A DNA stretch of 64,000 nucleotides from Halorubrum xinjiangense (GCF_900102375.1 NZ_FNBO01000009.1:62001-126000); one strand, 5' to 3'. Positions 6,854-16,598 are shown, counted from the first letter of the stretch. The notes: generated from the sequence alone by a model not told the origin. Translations and numbers: made by a program.

Positions 6854-8671
6854 ATCGTCCACGACCGGAACCGACACCGTCACCCGCGTCCCCCGCGGCT
6901 CCCGGTCCGCGTACTCCACGTCGGCGCCGACCGCGGCGGCGCCCCACGCGACGACCCACATCCCCAGCCCGGAGCCGTGTTCGAGGGCGGTCTCCCGCCC
7001 AGATTCGACTGCCTCGACCTCGTGGTCGGGGATGCCGGGGCCGTCGTCCTCGACGGTGAGGACGAAGCGGGCGTCGTCACCCAAGGTCTCGCCTTCGGCG
7101 CCGCTCTCCCTGCGGAGCGACGTGCGCACCCACGTCCCGCCGTCCTCGCGCTCGGTACCCTCGCCGTCGTGGTGGTCGACCGCGTTCTCCACCGTGTTCT
7201 CGACGACCGCCTGAAGCGCGTCGGGCCGTACGCGCGTGACCCAATCGGCGTCGGCGTCCGAACCCCCCTCGACGTCGAGTTCGACCGTCGCCGCGTCGTC
7301 CCGCTCGCGGGCGTCCGCGACGACCGAGCCGATGAGGTCGCGGACGTCCGTCGCCACGGCGTCGTTGTCGGCGAGCAGGGTCTCGACCGTGCCCGCCTTC
7401 TCACCGAGCGCGGCCAGCGCGCCGGCGCGACGCTCGACGGCGTCGGCCATCTGAACGAGTTCGGGGTCCTCAAGGCGGTCGTGGAGGATCTCGCCGTAGC
7501 CGTGGACGACGCCGGCGTCGTTGCGGAGGTTGTGGCGGAGGATTCGGTTGAGCACCTCCAGCTGCTGGCGGCGGCGCTCGCGCTCGGTGACGTCGGAGAG
7601 GACGACCGTGTAGCCGACGTGGGTCCCGTTCGGGTCGGTCAGCCGGGAGACCGACACCGCGTAGGTGCGGCGGCCGGTGCCGGCGCCGGCGTCGATCTCG
7701 ACCGTCTCGCGGGAGCCGCTGCTCGCGTCCTCGTCGGGGCCGGACTCGGCGGCGTTCGGTTGGTCCGGGCTCCCGTCGTCGACCCCGACCGGCAGGTCGA
7801 GGAAGTCGGCGAGTGGCCGGTCGCGGGCGGTCTCGGCGTCGACGCCCAGGACCGTTTCGGCGGCGGGGTTGAGCCGGACCACGCGGCGGTCGAGCGCGAG
7901 CGCGACGATGGGGTCCCGGAGGTCGTCGATGGCGGTGCGCTCGGCGGCGCGGCTGGTCGTCGGGTTCCGGTCGAACATCTCCGCGCGGTCGAACGCGTAC
8001 GCGTCGAGCAGGACGTGCGGGACGAACATGATCGGCGCGAGCTGGAGCTGCGGCACCGGGCCGAGCGCCAGCGCCCACGCGACCAGGGCGAACCCGGGCG
8101 GCAGCGAGCTCAGCGCGACCGCGGCGCTCTCGCGGCGGTAGAGGGGCCCGTAGCTGAGCAGCGTGTCGACGAGGAGGAAGACCGCGCTGGCGACGAGGAC
8201 GGTCTCCGCGGCGACCGTCAGGTACGCCCACGGGCCGAACGCGTAGGAGACGGTCTCGACGCCGAAGACCGGGTCGCGGCCGAAGTCGGTCCAGAAGGAG
8301 CCGTGGAGCGGGTTCGTGGCGACGAGCGCGGACGAGAGGAGGCCGAACCCGAGGATCGACCCGAACAGGCGGCTCCGGACCACGTCGCTCCGGCCGGTGT
8401 ACTCCAACGCGAAGCCGAGGAAGGCGATCCCGGTCCAGATCACGCCGAGCCACGTCGTCGCCTCGAGCGCGGCCCGGAGCGTCGGGTCGGCGACGAGGAG
8501 TCCGAGCCCGTAGGAGAGACACCACGTTGCCTGCGCGGCGAAGACGCCGAGGAACCAGTCGACGCCGGGACGGCCGCGGTGTTCGCGGACCGCCCACGCG
8601 AGCGCGAGCGCCCCCGCCCCGCCAGCGAGCGAGCCGACGGCGGGCCACGCGGGGACGAGGTCGAGGGCCAT
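6848..8671 (-). CDS. Membrane histidine kinase with N-terminal 7TM sensor and PAS domain
   Basis: A 607-residue sensor kinase. About seven hydrophobic helices occupy residues 1-215 (a 7TM sensor module of the histidine-kinase type). A PAS domain follows (DDLRDPIVALALDRRVVRLNPAAETVLGV onward), then the phospho-acceptor H-box ILRHNLRND, and a HATPase domain with N-box ENTVENAVDHHD, G1 box DDGPGIP and G2 box GSGLGMWVV. It should autophosphorylate on the H-box His and pass phosphate to a response regulator that is not in this window. No operon partner overlaps upstream; its stop overlaps the homing endonuclease stop in convergent orientation. The ligand is unknown. Confidence 0.88.
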   Translation of the reverse strand: MALDLVPAWPAVGSLAGGAGALALAWAVREHRGRPGVDWFLGVFAAQATWCLSYGLGLLVADPTLRAALEATTWLGVIWTGIAFLGFALEYTGRSDVVRSRLFGSILGFGLLSSALVATNPLHGSFWTDFGRDPVFGVETVSYAFGPWAYLTVAAETVLVASAVFLLVDTLLSYGPLYRRESAAVALSSLPPGFALVAWALALGPVPQLQLAPIMFVPHVLLDAYAFDRAEMFDRNPTTSRAAERTAIDDLRDPIVALALDRRVVRLNPAAETVLGVDAETARDRPLADFLDLPVGVDDGSPDQPNAAESGPDEDASSGSRETVEIDAGAGTGRRTYAVSVSRLTDPNGTHVGYTVVLSDVTERERRRQQLEVLNRILRHNLRNDAGVVHGYGEILHDRLEDPELVQMADAVERRAGALAALGEKAGTVETLLADNDAVATDVRDLIGSVVADARERDDAATVELDVEGGSDADADWVTRVRPDALQAVVENTVENAVDHHDGEGTEREDGGTWVRTSLRRESGAEGETLGDDARFVLTVEDDGPGIPDHEVEAVESGRETALEHGSGLGMWVVAWGAAAVGADVEYADREPRGTRVTVSVPVVDDL

Positions 8672-8728
8672 GCGTGGGAGACGACGGCGACGGCGGGGGT
8701 AAAACTGTCGCGCGGCGGCGGTCGAATC

Positions 8729-10150
8729 TCACTGCCGGCTTCGGCGTCCGAACGCGACCGCCACGGGGACCAGCAGCAGCGCGCCGATCAGGAACGGCGA
8801 CGCGACGGCGACGGTGTAGAGGACCGCCATCAGCGGCGGACCGACGGTCCGCCCGAGGCTCGACGCGCCCTGCGTCACCCCGAAGGCCGCGCCCTGTTCC
8901 GCGTCGTCGGCCGAGGCGGAGACGAGCGTCGCCAGCGAGACGTTGACGAGGGCGTTGCCGAGCGAGAGCGCCGCGAGCGCGGCGAGCAGCGCGAGCAGGG
9001 GGAGTGTGAGCCACCCCGGGCCGCCGAGGGCGACGCCGCCCGCGACCCGGTCGACGAGCCCGGTCGCGGGGATCGCGACGAGCGCGACCCCGAGGACGAC
9101 CGAGCCGGCGGCGACGAGCGTCCGCGAGGAGACGACCCGCGAGAGCCGGCCGACGAGGACGCCCTGATTGATCGCGCCGAGGACGCCGACGTAGGTGATT
9201 AAAAAGGCCGCGCTCGTCGCGTCGTAGCCGAACGCGTCCGCGACGTACGGGATGAACATCACCTGAACGCCCGCGAACGCGACCGCAACGACGAAGTACG
9301 CGACCGTCAGCGGCCGGAGCGAAGCGGAGGCGAGCGCGTCGCGGAACTGCCCGATCGCGGTCGTCCGGCGGCCGTCGGACTCCGCGGTCGACCGGGTCCG
9401 CGCCGGCTCTTCGAGGAAGGCGAACCCGACGGCGACCGCGAGGAAGCTCATTCCCGCCGCCGCGAAGCTCGGCAGGGAGTAGGCGGTGGCCGGGACGACC
9501 GCCGGCAGGAGCGCGTCGGCGCGGGCCACCACGGCGTCGGCCGCGAGCAGCCCGCCGATCGCCGGCCCGAAGACGAACCCGAGCGCGAACGACGCGCCGA
9601 CGAGGCCGAGCGCGCCCGCCCGTCGGTCGCGGGGCGTGATGTCGGCGACGTACGCCTGCGCGGCGGCGATGTTCCCGCCCATCGCGCCCGCGAGCGTCCG
9701 AGAGGCGAACAGCGTCGCGAGCGCCGCGACGGGCCCGAAGCGCGCCCCCGCGGCCCCGGCGTAGCCGAACGTCACCCACGCGACCCCGGCGGTCGCGAGC
9801 GACGCGAGGAGGACGGGCCGGCGCCCGATCCGGTCTGAGAGCCGGCCGAGCGTGGGCGCCGCGAGGAACTGCGCGAGCGAGTACGACGCCGCGAGCAGTC
9901 CGATGAAGGCATCGCTGACGCCGAAGGACCTGACGTAGAAGGGAAGGATGGGGATCACGATCCCGAAGCCGACGAGGTCGATGAACACGACGCCGATCAC
10001 GACCGCGAGCGCGCGCCGCGGGTTGGCGACCGCCGGGGGTCGGTCGGAGCCGCCCTCGCCGTCGGAGGAGTCGGCGTCCGCGGCGTCGGCGTCCGCGGCG
10101 TCATCGAGGCCACCCCCGCTCGACGCCGCGCCGGCTTCCGGATGTGTCAC
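8729..10150 (-). CDS. MFS transporter, probable drug/proton antiporter
   Basis: A 473-residue major facilitator with about 12 hydrophobic segments after an Asp/Ala-rich, low-complexity N-terminal tail of about 40 residues. The first-half signature GRLSDRIGRRPVLLASL is the MFS loop 2-3 motif, and the helix-5 region GRLVGASFALGFVFGPAIGGLLA resembles motif C of antiporters of the TetA/multidrug type. Probably exports a small compound by proton or sodium antiport across the cytoplasmic membrane; the substrate cannot be inferred. It is transcribed alone between the kinase gene and the 10200-10793 gene. Confidence 0.85.
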   Translation of the reverse strand: MTHPEAGAASSGGGLDDAADADAADADSSDGEGGSDRPPAVANPRRALAVVIGVVFIDLVGFGIVIPILPFYVRSFGVSDAFIGLLAASYSLAQFLAAPTLGRLSDRIGRRPVLLASLATAGVAWVTFGYAGAAGARFGPVAALATLFASRTLAGAMGGNIAAAQAYVADITPRDRRAGALGLVGASFALGFVFGPAIGGLLAADAVVARADALLPAVVPATAYSLPSFAAAGMSFLAVAVGFAFLEEPARTRSTAESDGRRTTAIGQFRDALASASLRPLTVAYFVVAVAFAGVQVMFIPYVADAFGYDATSAAFLITYVGVLGAINQGVLVGRLSRVVSSRTLVAAGSVVLGVALVAIPATGLVDRVAGGVALGGPGWLTLPLLALLAALAALSLGNALVNVSLATLVSASADDAEQGAAFGVTQGASSLGRTVGPPLMAVLYTVAVASPFLIGALLLVPVAVAFGRRSRQ

Positions 10151-10199
10151 GGCGGTGAGACGGTACGCGGGGACTTAAGCGGGCGGCAGAGAGGAGCGC

Positions 10200-10793
10200 T
10201 CAGAGATGGCGTTCGATGACGCGCTTCGCCGACTGGCCCTTCTCCTTCCAGCCGTACCCCTCGTCGTACACGTGGCGCTTGGCGTCGACGAGCTCCTCGG
10301 GGGTCGACTCCTCGAAGCCGCCGCGGTCCCACGCGCCCGACTCGCGGAGCCACTCGATCACGTTCTCGCGGGTCTCGGGCCATGAGAGGCCGACCATCTC
10401 GTACCACGCCACCATCGCGAAGACGGCGTTGTCGTGGCAGCCGGGGACGGAGCCGTGCTCGTAGACGGTCCGCATCGGATCGCGGGTGGGCTCGGAGACG
10501 CGCTCCTTGAACTCTGCCGCGGTGAGCAGGCGGAGGCGGTCGCCGTCCTCGACGACGCGCTGGTCGCGGCGGAGCGCGCCGAGCGCCGCCTTGTGAAGCC
10601 CGCCCCAATCCGCGGGGACCGCGTCCCGCAGCGCCGCCTCCGAGAGGCCGTCGGGCTCCGCGGACAGCACCGACAGGAGGTCCGTGTACGCCTTCTCGAC
10701 GGTCGGCCAGCTCACGCCCTCGAACTCGCAGTCGGCGTCGTGGAGGCTGTTCGTCGTCCGACAGCCGGGACACGGGTAGCGGAACGTCGGCAC
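10200..10793 (-). CDS. Conserved haloarchaeal protein with N-terminal zinc finger
   Basis: About 197 residues when started at the GTG at 10793, which gives [19 protein letters not shown]. The N-terminus holds a C-x2-C pair (CPGC) with a later H-x3-C (HDADC), a likely zinc site. The middle ([15 protein letters not shown] ... [14 protein letters not shown]) looks like a small helical, winged-helix-like region, and the C-terminus ([23 protein letters not shown] ... [30 protein letters not shown]) is strongly helical and charged. I recognise it as a haloarchaeal conserved protein but know no function. The alternative upstream ATG at 10868 would add a basic, unlikely leader. Confidence 0.7.
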   Translation of the reverse strand: MPTFRYPCPGCRTTNSLHDADCEFEGVSWPTVEKAYTDLLSVLSAEPDGLSEAALRDAVPADWGGLHKAALGALRRDQRVVEDGDRLRLLTAAEFKERVSEPTRDPMRTVYEHGSVPGCHDNAVFAMVAWYEMVGLSWPETRENVIEWLRESGAWDRGGFEESTPEELVDAKRHVYDEGYGWKEKGQSAKRVIERHL

Positions 10794-10926
10794 TGGATGG
10801 GTGTGTGCGGCCGCCGGAGTTAGGGTTTTCGCGACGGGTCGCCGGGAGCGACGCGCCCGAATTAGCACGGACGTTCGTAGGGGTTCCGAAACGTTTACTC
10901 GGTGTCCGACCGCGGCTTCACACGGT

Positions 10927-11841
10927 ATGACAAAGGTCAGCGTTATCGGTGCGGCGGGGACCGTCGGAGCCGCGGCCGGCTACAACCTCGCGTTACGCGA
11001 CGTGGTCGACGAGCTCGTCTTCGTCGACATCCCGGACCAGCGCGAAACGACGATCGGACAGGCCGCCGACGCGAACCACGGCGTCGCCTACGACTCGAAC
11101 ACGACCGTCCGGCAGGGCGAGTACGCGGACACCGCCGGCTCGGACGTCGTCGTCATCACGGCCGGCATCCCGCGGCAGGAGGGGCAGACCCGGATCGACC
11201 TCGCGGGCGACAACGCGCCGATCATGGAGGACATCGGCTCGTCGCTCGCCGAGCACAACGACGACTTCGTCACCGTCACCACCTCGAATCCGGTCGACCT
11301 GCTCAACCGCCACCTCTACGAGGCGGGCGACCGCAACCGGCACAAGGTGGTCGGCTTCGGCGGCCGGCTCGACTCCGCGCGCTTCCGCTACGTCCTCTCG
11401 CAGCGCTTCGACGCGCCCGTCAAGAACGTCGAGGCGACGATCCTCGGCGAGCACGGCGACGCGCAGGCGCCCGTCTTCTCGAAGGTACGCGTCGACGGCC
11501 GCGACCCATCGTTCGACGCCGAGGAGAGAGAGGAGATCCTGGGTGACCTCCAGGAGTCCGCGATGGACGTGATCAGCCGGAAGGGCGCCACGCAGTGGGG
11601 CCCGGCCACCGGCGTCGCCCACACCGTCGAGGCAATCGTAAACGACACCGGCGAGGTGCTCCCCTGCTCGGTCGTGCTCGACGGCGAGTACGGCTACGAG
11701 GACACCGCGCTCGGCGTGCCCGCGAAGCTGGGCTCGAACGGCGTCGAGAAGGTCGTCGAGTGGGAGCTCGACGAGTACGAGGCCGAGCTGCTCGACGAGG
11801 CCGCCGAGAAGCTCTCCGAGCAATACGAGAAGATCGCGTAA
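10927..11841 (+). CDS. mdh: Malate dehydrogenase
   Basis: A 304-residue member of the LDH-like malate dehydrogenases of haloarchaea, interconverting malate and oxaloacetate with NAD(H) in the citric acid cycle. The Rossmann loop [18 protein letters not shown] is at residues 5-22. The substrate loop carries Arg ([15 protein letters not shown]), the catalytic His is in LGEHGDAQ, and Asn/Arg contacts appear in [12 protein letters not shown] and [10 protein letters not shown]. Asp near residue 37 (FVDIPDQ) marks NAD specificity. I used the ATG at 10927; the frame is open further upstream but lacks homology-like sequence. Confidence 0.95.
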   Translation: MTKVSVIGAAGTVGAAAGYNLALRDVVDELVFVDIPDQRETTIGQAADANHGVAYDSNTTVRQGEYADTAGSDVVVITAGIPRQEGQTRIDLAGDNAPIMEDIGSSLAEHNDDFVTVTTSNPVDLLNRHLYEAGDRNRHKVVGFGGRLDSARFRYVLSQRFDAPVKNVEATILGEHGDAQAPVFSKVRVDGRDPSFDAEEREEILGDLQESAMDVISRKGATQWGPATGVAHTVEAIVNDTGEVLPCSVVLDGEYGYEDTALGVPAKLGSNGVEKVVEWELDEYEAELLDEAAEKLSEQYEKIA

Positions 11842-11908
11842 GGGCAGCTCGCGGACTCGCTCGCCGCCAGCCATCGGATTTTTACCGCTGCCGCGCGCTC
11901 CTCCGAGC

Positions 11909-12097
11909 ATGAACCGCGCCGAGATCGACACCGACGACCTCCTGAAGGTCGTGCTGCTGCTCGTCGTCGTGTGGCTTCTCCTGGAGATCGTCGGGGCCGT
12001 CCTCGATATCGCCTTCTGGCTGCTCGACGCCCTCCCGACGCTGATCGGGATCGCGCTCGTCGTCGTGATCGCCTTACACCTCACCGATCGGATCTGA
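11909..12097 (+). CDS. Small two-helix membrane protein
   Basis: A 62-residue protein with an acidic N-terminus (MNRAEIDTDDLLK) and two hydrophobic helices separated by a short turn (about 14-33 and 37-57). The T-rich TTTTTA at about 11880 lies some 25-30 nt before the ATG and fits a leaderless promoter. It is followed 13 bp later by the LigT-like gene, with which it probably forms an operon. The family is common in haloarchaea to my memory, without a known role. Confidence 0.65.
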   Translation: MNRAEIDTDDLLKVVLLLVVVWLLLEIVGAVLDIAFWLLDALPTLIGIALVVVIALHLTDRI

Positions 12098-12110
12098 GGC
12101 GGGAGGCAAC

Positions 12111-12668
12111 GTGTTCAGCCTCAACGTCCCGCTGCCGCCCGCAGTCGACCGCCTCGCGGCCGATCTCCACTCGAAACTGTCGGGCTTCGACCGGGTCCGT
12201 GAGCGTCAGACGCTCGTCTGTAAGCGGTTCGGCGCCGCGGACGTGCGGGTCGACGAGGACAAAGGGGCTCGTGAGCGAGGCCCTCCGCCCCGACAGGAGG
12301 CCCTCGACCGCCTGCGCGAGCGCCTCCGCCGTCCGCTCGCCGAGGTCGATTCCTTCGAGGTCGCCGCGACCGGAATCGACGTCTTCGACGCGCCGCGGTC
12401 GGGGTCGCGGCCGGTCGTTTATCTGGCGATTGAGAGCGGCGCTCTGCTTCGGCTTCACCGGCGGCTCTGTGCGGCGTTCGGTGCGGTAGAGGGGATCGAG
12501 GGCGACGAGTACGTGCCGCACGTCACGCTGGCCCGGGGTGGGAATCCGGAGCCGGGGGCGGTCGTCGACCTCGTCGACGCCGAGTTCGACCCGATCCGGT
12601 GGCGGGTCCACGCGCTCGACGTGTGGGACCCGGAATATCGGGAGGCTGCCGCGACCGTCGATTTATAA
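12111..12668 (+). CDS. 2'-5' RNA ligase (LigT)-family protein, first HxT motif altered
   Basis: A 185-residue 2H-phosphoesterase-fold protein. The second HxT motif is intact (PHVTLARG, about residues 139-146), but the first, expected as HTLV in relatives, reads RQTLVCKRFG, so the catalytic His is Gln. Activity as ligase or cyclic phosphodiesterase is therefore doubtful. Translation starts at GTG 12111, supported by a ribosome-binding-site-like GGGAGG 5-10 nt upstream. The last codon and stop are TTA-TAA, inside the terminal TTATAA of structured repeat B; TTA is very rare in this genome. A second, intact paralogue lies at 18755-19339, next to repeat C. Confidence 0.8.
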   Translation: MFSLNVPLPPAVDRLAADLHSKLSGFDRVRERQTLVCKRFGAADVRVDEDKGARERGPPPRQEALDRLRERLRRPLAEVDSFEVAATGIDVFDAPRSGSRPVVYLAIESGALLRLHRRLCAAFGAVEGIEGDEYVPHVTLARGGNPEPGAVVDLVDAEFDPIRWRVHALDVWDPEYREAAATVDL

Positions 12669-13081
12669 ATAATCGGTAGCGGATCAGCGGTGAATGCCTC
12701 CGAAGCCTCAGCCGCTCGTTTATAAAGCGCTGATAACGGATCGGCGGTGAACAGCTCCAAAGCCCCAGCCGGCGAGGACTCGCGCGACTCGCTGTCGCCC
12801 GAAAATCGGAGATTTTCGGGATGACGAGAGAGCTTCGCTCTCTCGAACCACGCGCCTCACTCGGTCGCTCACTGCGTTCGCTCCCTCGTTGCGGTGCTTG
12901 CGTCGTCGAGCGTCGTCCTCGCCGGCTGCCCCTTTGAGTCCCGCCCCGCACAGCAACCGCACCTCACACCTCCCCAGCCTCGTCGCTGGCGCCGGCGGCG
13001 CCAGCGACTCCCTCGCGCGTGCTCCTCGCGCCCGCTGGGCGCTCGGCGGCACGCGCCGACCGCAGGGGTACTTGTTTATAA
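12662..13081 (-). repeat. Structured dispersed repeat, copy B (420 bp)
   Basis: Minus-strand copy between TTTATAA at 13075 and TTTATAA at 12662. Hairpin I arms are GCGCGTGC/GCACGCGC (13049-13056 and 13015-13022). Hairpin II has a perfect 12-bp stem (12982-12993 with 12997-13008) and, unlike the other copies, only a GCC loop. Box 2 is at 12924-12942. Hairpin III has a perfect 13-bp basal stem (12915-12927 with 12767-12779) and an enlarged top containing two extra perfect hairpins (arms CGAGAGAGC/GCTCTCTCG and CCCGAAAATC/GATTTTCGGG). Two tail units follow, the second with degenerated box (GGCTGAGGCTTCGG). The distal TTATAA forms the last codon and stop of the LigT-like gene. Confidence 0.85.
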
Positions 13082-13114
13082 CTGAAAGACCGCATGACCG
13101 GCGGTCGAGACCGG

Positions 13115-13321
13115 CTACGCGTCGTCGACCGCGTTCCGCTCGTCGACCGCGTGGTGTGGCCCCACCGGCCCGTGCGTCGGACAGACGCCGGCGATGGGAG
13201 TCGCGTTGAGACAACAGGCGCGCTGGCCGCTCGCGACGAGGCCCCGCGAGAGGGGGTCGCCGCAGCGGGCGCAGTAGGCGTCGGCGTCGCCCCCGTCGCT
13301 CGCCTCGTCGGCGCCAGCCAT
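13115..13321 (-). CDS. Small zinc-finger protein
   Basis: A 68-residue protein with three cysteine pairs or near pairs: YCARCGDPL (CxxCG), ACC around residue 36, and CPTHGP. This is the pattern of the many haloarchaeal zinc-binding microproteins. It starts 2 bp after the cytochrome P450 stop codon and so is very likely translated from the same mRNA. Function unknown; partner or regulator of the P450 is only a contextual guess. Confidence 0.65.
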   Translation of the reverse strand: MAGADEASDGGDADAYCARCGDPLSRGLVASGQRACCLNATPIAGVCPTHGPVGPHHAVDERNAVDDA

Positions 13322-13323
13322 CC

Positions 13324-14718
13324 CTATCGCTCGCGGATCCGCATCGGCACCGGGTGGTTCGGGTGCATCGTCAGCGACCCGCGTAAGGAGAGGTCCGGCC
13401 CCTCGTAGTCGAGCGCGAACCGCGAGCAGATCGTCGCGAGGATGATCTTGGCCTCAAGCAGCGAGAACGCCTTCCCGATACAGTGGCGGGGCCCGCCGCC
13501 GAACGGGAAGAAGGCGAACCGGGGCCGTTGGCTCCGGCGCTTTGAGGTCCAGCGGTCGGGGTCGAACGTCTCCGGGTCGTCGTACCAGCGCTCGGAGCGG
13601 TGGATCACCCACTGCGAGACCATCAGCGCCGAGCCCTCGGGTATCCGGTACCCCCCCAGTTTCACGTCGAGCTTCGGCTCGCGAAACAGGGTGTAGACGG
13701 GCGGGTAGAGCCGCATCGACTCGTTGAGCACGCGCTCGGTGTACTCCATCCCGCGGACCGCGTCCGCGGTCAGGCGGCCGGTACTCACAGCTTCCTCGGC
13801 CTCGCTCTCGACCCGTCCGCGGGCCTCGGGGTGGTTCGAGAGGAGGTAGAACGCGTAGGTGAGCGCGAGCGCGGTGGTGTCGTGGCCGGCGAGCAGCATC
13901 GTCACCAGCTCGTCGCGGAGGTTCTCGTCGGTCTGCTCGCCGCGGTCGCGGGCGCGGAGCAGGACGGAGAGCAGGTCCATCGGGAGGTCGGCGTCGGGGT
14001 CGCCCGGCGGCCCCCGAACGCCGGTCCCGTCCGGGCCGGCGGGGTCGACGCTCGGGTCGCGCTCCGTGCCGCGGCGGCGCTCGACGATGCCGTCGATGAC
14101 GGATTCGAGCGTGTCGATGGCGGCGTCGAACTCGCGGTTCTCGCGGGTCGGCACCCAGTCCGGGATCAGGTACCGGCGCGGGTCGGGCTCGAAGCGGGCG
14201 CCGAGCGGTTCGAGGTTCTCTTGGACCGTCTTCACCTCCTCGTCGTCGATGTCGGCGCCGAACATCGCCGTGACGATGATCTTCACGGTGAGCCGCGCCA
14301 GCTCAAGCTGGAGGTCGACGACGTCGCCGTCGCTCCACTCCGCGACGTGCGACTCGGCGTGGTCGGCCATCACGCCGGCGAGCGCACCGATCCGGCGGTT
14401 GTGGAACGCGGGGTTCGCGAGCGTGCGCTGGCGCTGCCACGTCTCGCCCTCGCTCAGCAGGAGGCCGTCGCCGAGCAGCGTGTCCATCGCGTCGTCGCCG
14501 AACTGCGGCTTGCGGTAGCGTTCCGCGTCGGCGACGAGGACGCGCTCCACGTCGGCGGGGTTCGTGAGCAGGTACGTCTCGCGGGGACCGAGGTCGAGCC
14601 GCACCACGTCGCCGTAGCTGTCGGCGCAGGCGCGCAGGAAACCGAACGGGTCGTCAGCGAACTGGCGACCGTTCCCAAACAGGGGGTCGCCGAGCGGTCC
14701 GGGCGGCGTAACGGACAT
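13324..14718 (-). CDS. Cytochrome P450
   Basis: A 464-residue class-type soluble P450 without an N-terminal membrane anchor. The oxygen-activating I-helix motif AGHDTT (277-282), the K-helix ExxR as ESMR (333-336) and the heme loop FGGGPRHCIG (406-415, axial Cys413) are all present. It should hydroxylate a hydrophobic substrate with electrons from a ferredoxin; no redox partner gene is adjacent. A proline/glycine-rich insertion with acidic residues lies at about 218-246. The small zinc protein gene follows at once. Substrate cannot be deduced. Confidence 0.93.
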   Translation of the reverse strand: MSVTPPGPLGDPLFGNGRQFADDPFGFLRACADSYGDVVRLDLGPRETYLLTNPADVERVLVADAERYRKPQFGDDAMDTLLGDGLLLSEGETWQRQRTLANPAFHNRRIGALAGVMADHAESHVAEWSDGDVVDLQLELARLTVKIIVTAMFGADIDDEEVKTVQENLEPLGARFEPDPRRYLIPDWVPTRENREFDAAIDTLESVIDGIVERRRGTERDPSVDPAGPDGTGVRGPPGDPDADLPMDLLSVLLRARDRGEQTDENLRDELVTMLLAGHDTTALALTYAFYLLSNHPEARGRVESEAEEAVSTGRLTADAVRGMEYTERVLNESMRLYPPVYTLFREPKLDVKLGGYRIPEGSALMVSQWVIHRSERWYDDPETFDPDRWTSKRRSQRPRFAFFPFGGGPRHCIGKAFSLLEAKIILATICSRFALDYEGPDLSLRGSLTMHPNHPVPMRIRER

Positions 14719-14846
14719 ACGATTTCTGGGGGCTGAGCGGTGTTAAACGTTCGCCGGAGCGAGAACGAAGCGCGGGAGAAACGGACGGGGTCGGGGGATC
14801 GTCGCGGGCGCCGGGCGTCGGCGGACGTCGCCAGGCGTCGCCGGGG

Positions 14847-16457
14847 TTACCGCGCGTCGAGCTGCTCGACGCGGGCGATCAGCTCGTCGACGGCTGCCTC
14901 CTGGTCGTCGGTGGCGTCGACGATGCGATCGGTCGCGTCCTCGGTGCGGTCGGAGCGCTCGCGGACCGCCTCAAGCGAGGAGGTGAGCTCCTCGACGGTC
15001 GCGGCCTGGTCGTCGGTGGTGCGCGCGACTTCTGCGACGCCCGCGGCCGCCTCGTCGACCGCGTCGGCGATCTCCTCTAGCGAGTCGAGGACCGTCTCGA
15101 TCTCGGTCCCCGCGTCCTCGATGCGCTCGTGGGAGCGCTCGACGGCGGTCGTCGTCTCCGCGGACTGCGCCTGGAGCTTGTCGAGGCTCTCCGTGATCTC
15201 CTCGGTGTAGCCGCGTGTCTCGTCGGCGAGCTTCTTCACCTCCTCGGCGACGACCGCGAAGCCGTCGCCGCCCTCGCCGGCGCGGGCGGCCTCGATGTTG
15301 GCGTTTAAGGCGAGCAGGTTCGTCTGCTCGGCGACGTCTGAGATGACCTCGATGACCTCCTCGATGTCGTCCATGCGCTCGGAGAGCGCGCCGACGCTCT
15401 CGACGAGCTCGTCGCCGATCTCGACGACGTCCTCGGTCGCCTCGCGGGCGTCTTCGCTGGCGTCGAGGCCCTCGTCGGCGGCGTCTGCGGCCGCGACCGC
15501 GGCGGAGTCGACCTCGTCGGCGGTCGCAGCCACTTCTTCCATCCCCGCGGAGAAGGACTGCATCTCGGAGACGCTCTCCTCTAAGAGCTCGTTCTGCTCG
15601 TCGACGTTCTCGGCGATGTCGGCGGCCGCCTCGCTCGCCTCCTCGACCGTCTCGTCGAGGTCACGCGCCTGCTCGTGGACGCTCTCCGAGAGGTCTTCGA
15701 GGTTCTCGGCCATCCGGTTGACGACGCCGATGACGCTCAACAGCTCCTCGTCGAGGATCTCGCACTCCTCGCGGCAGACGGCGCGGGCCTCCAGGTTCCC
15801 CTCCCCGATCTCCTCTGCGGTCTGGCGGATCTCGGAGACGAGCTCCCTCGTCGCGTCGCGCTCGTTGACGTTCTCCGTGCGGTCGATGACGACCTCCGTC
15901 ACGCCGACGAGCTCGTCGCCGTCGTACAGCGGCGTCGCGGTGAACTCGATGTGTTTCTCGTCGCCGTACTGGTCGACCATCGTGCTGGTGTCGCGGTACC
16001 GGGTCCGTGCCGAGTCGCAGCGCTCGACGCCGTACACCTCGTCCGCGTCCTCGGGCGCGCTGAGCACCTTGTCCGCGAGGGTGTCGGCCCGGCGGCCGTC
16101 GGGGTAGAACAGCTCCGAAACGTGGCTGTGACCGACCGCGTCCTCCCGCTCGCTCCCGGTGAGCGAGGCGATCGACTCGTTCCACTCGGCGACGTTGCCC
16201 TCGGCGTCGAGGATGAACGTCGGGACGCTCGTGGCGTTGAACACCTGTTGGAAGCCCGCGGCGGCCAGCGTCTCGGCGCGGTCGACGCCCTCCTCATCGG
16301 TTATCTCGTACTCTTCGTCCTCGGTTTCGGTCCCGCTACCCCCCGCCGGGCCGGTCTCGCCGGGCGACTCGTCGACGACGACGCCCCCGTCCGGGACCGA
16401 CCGCGAGTGATCGTCCCGGCCGAACGCGCGTCCGAGCAGCCCTCGAAGTCCCGTCAT
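14847..16457 (-). CDS. Cytoplasmic PAS-domain transducer (methyl-accepting chemotaxis type)
   Basis: About 536 residues from the ATG at 16457, with no membrane helices. After an acidic N-terminus, a PAS domain begins at [20 protein letters not shown] and ends in YTE-like linker [15 protein letters not shown]-like region with [14 protein letters not shown] follows, then a long coiled coil with the highly conserved hairpin tip [20 protein letters not shown] and flanking Glu-rich methylation helices. It should act on CheA/CheW at arrays and sense a cytoplasmic signal, perhaps redox or a PAS-bound cofactor. No che genes are nearby. An upstream ATG at 16511 exists but adds a basic, unlikely leader. 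Confidence 0.88.
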   Translation of the reverse strand: MTGLRGLLGRAFGRDDHSRSVPDGGVVVDESPGETGPAGGSGTETEDEEYEITDEEGVDRAETLAAAGFQQVFNATSVPTFILDAEGNVAEWNESIASLTGSEREDAVGHSHVSELFYPDGRRADTLADKVLSAPEDADEVYGVERCDSARTRYRDTSTMVDQYGDEKHIEFTATPLYDGDELVGVTEVVIDRTENVNERDATRELVSEIRQTAEEIGEGNLEARAVCREECEILDEELLSVIGVVNRMAENLEDLSESVHEQARDLDETVEEASEAAADIAENVDEQNELLEESVSEMQSFSAGMEEVAATADEVDSAAVAAADAADEGLDASEDAREATEDVVEIGDELVESVGALSERMDDIEEVIEVISDVAEQTNLLALNANIEAARAGEGGDGFAVVAEEVKKLADETRGYTEEITESLDKLQAQSAETTTAVERSHERIEDAGTEIETVLDSLEEIADAVDEAAAGVAEVARTTDDQAATVEELTSSLEAVRERSDRTEDATDRIVDATDDQEAAVDELIARVEQLDAR

Positions 16458-16598
16458 TACTACGTGACGCTCCCGAAAGCATTCTGATAAACCGTTCCCT
16501 CTCGTACTCACGAGTGATAATCGGCGGGCGACGGCGGGCGACGCGGCCCCGCCCCGCAGCGTTCAAACGCGTTCGGCGGCTACGGGAATCTGAGACCG

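Noticed and set aside
6977-9202. Plus-strand open frame of 741 codons opposite the kinase and MFS genes
   Set aside because: It is a complement shadow of high-GC coding DNA; the minus-strand genes have clear domains and motifs, the frame has none.
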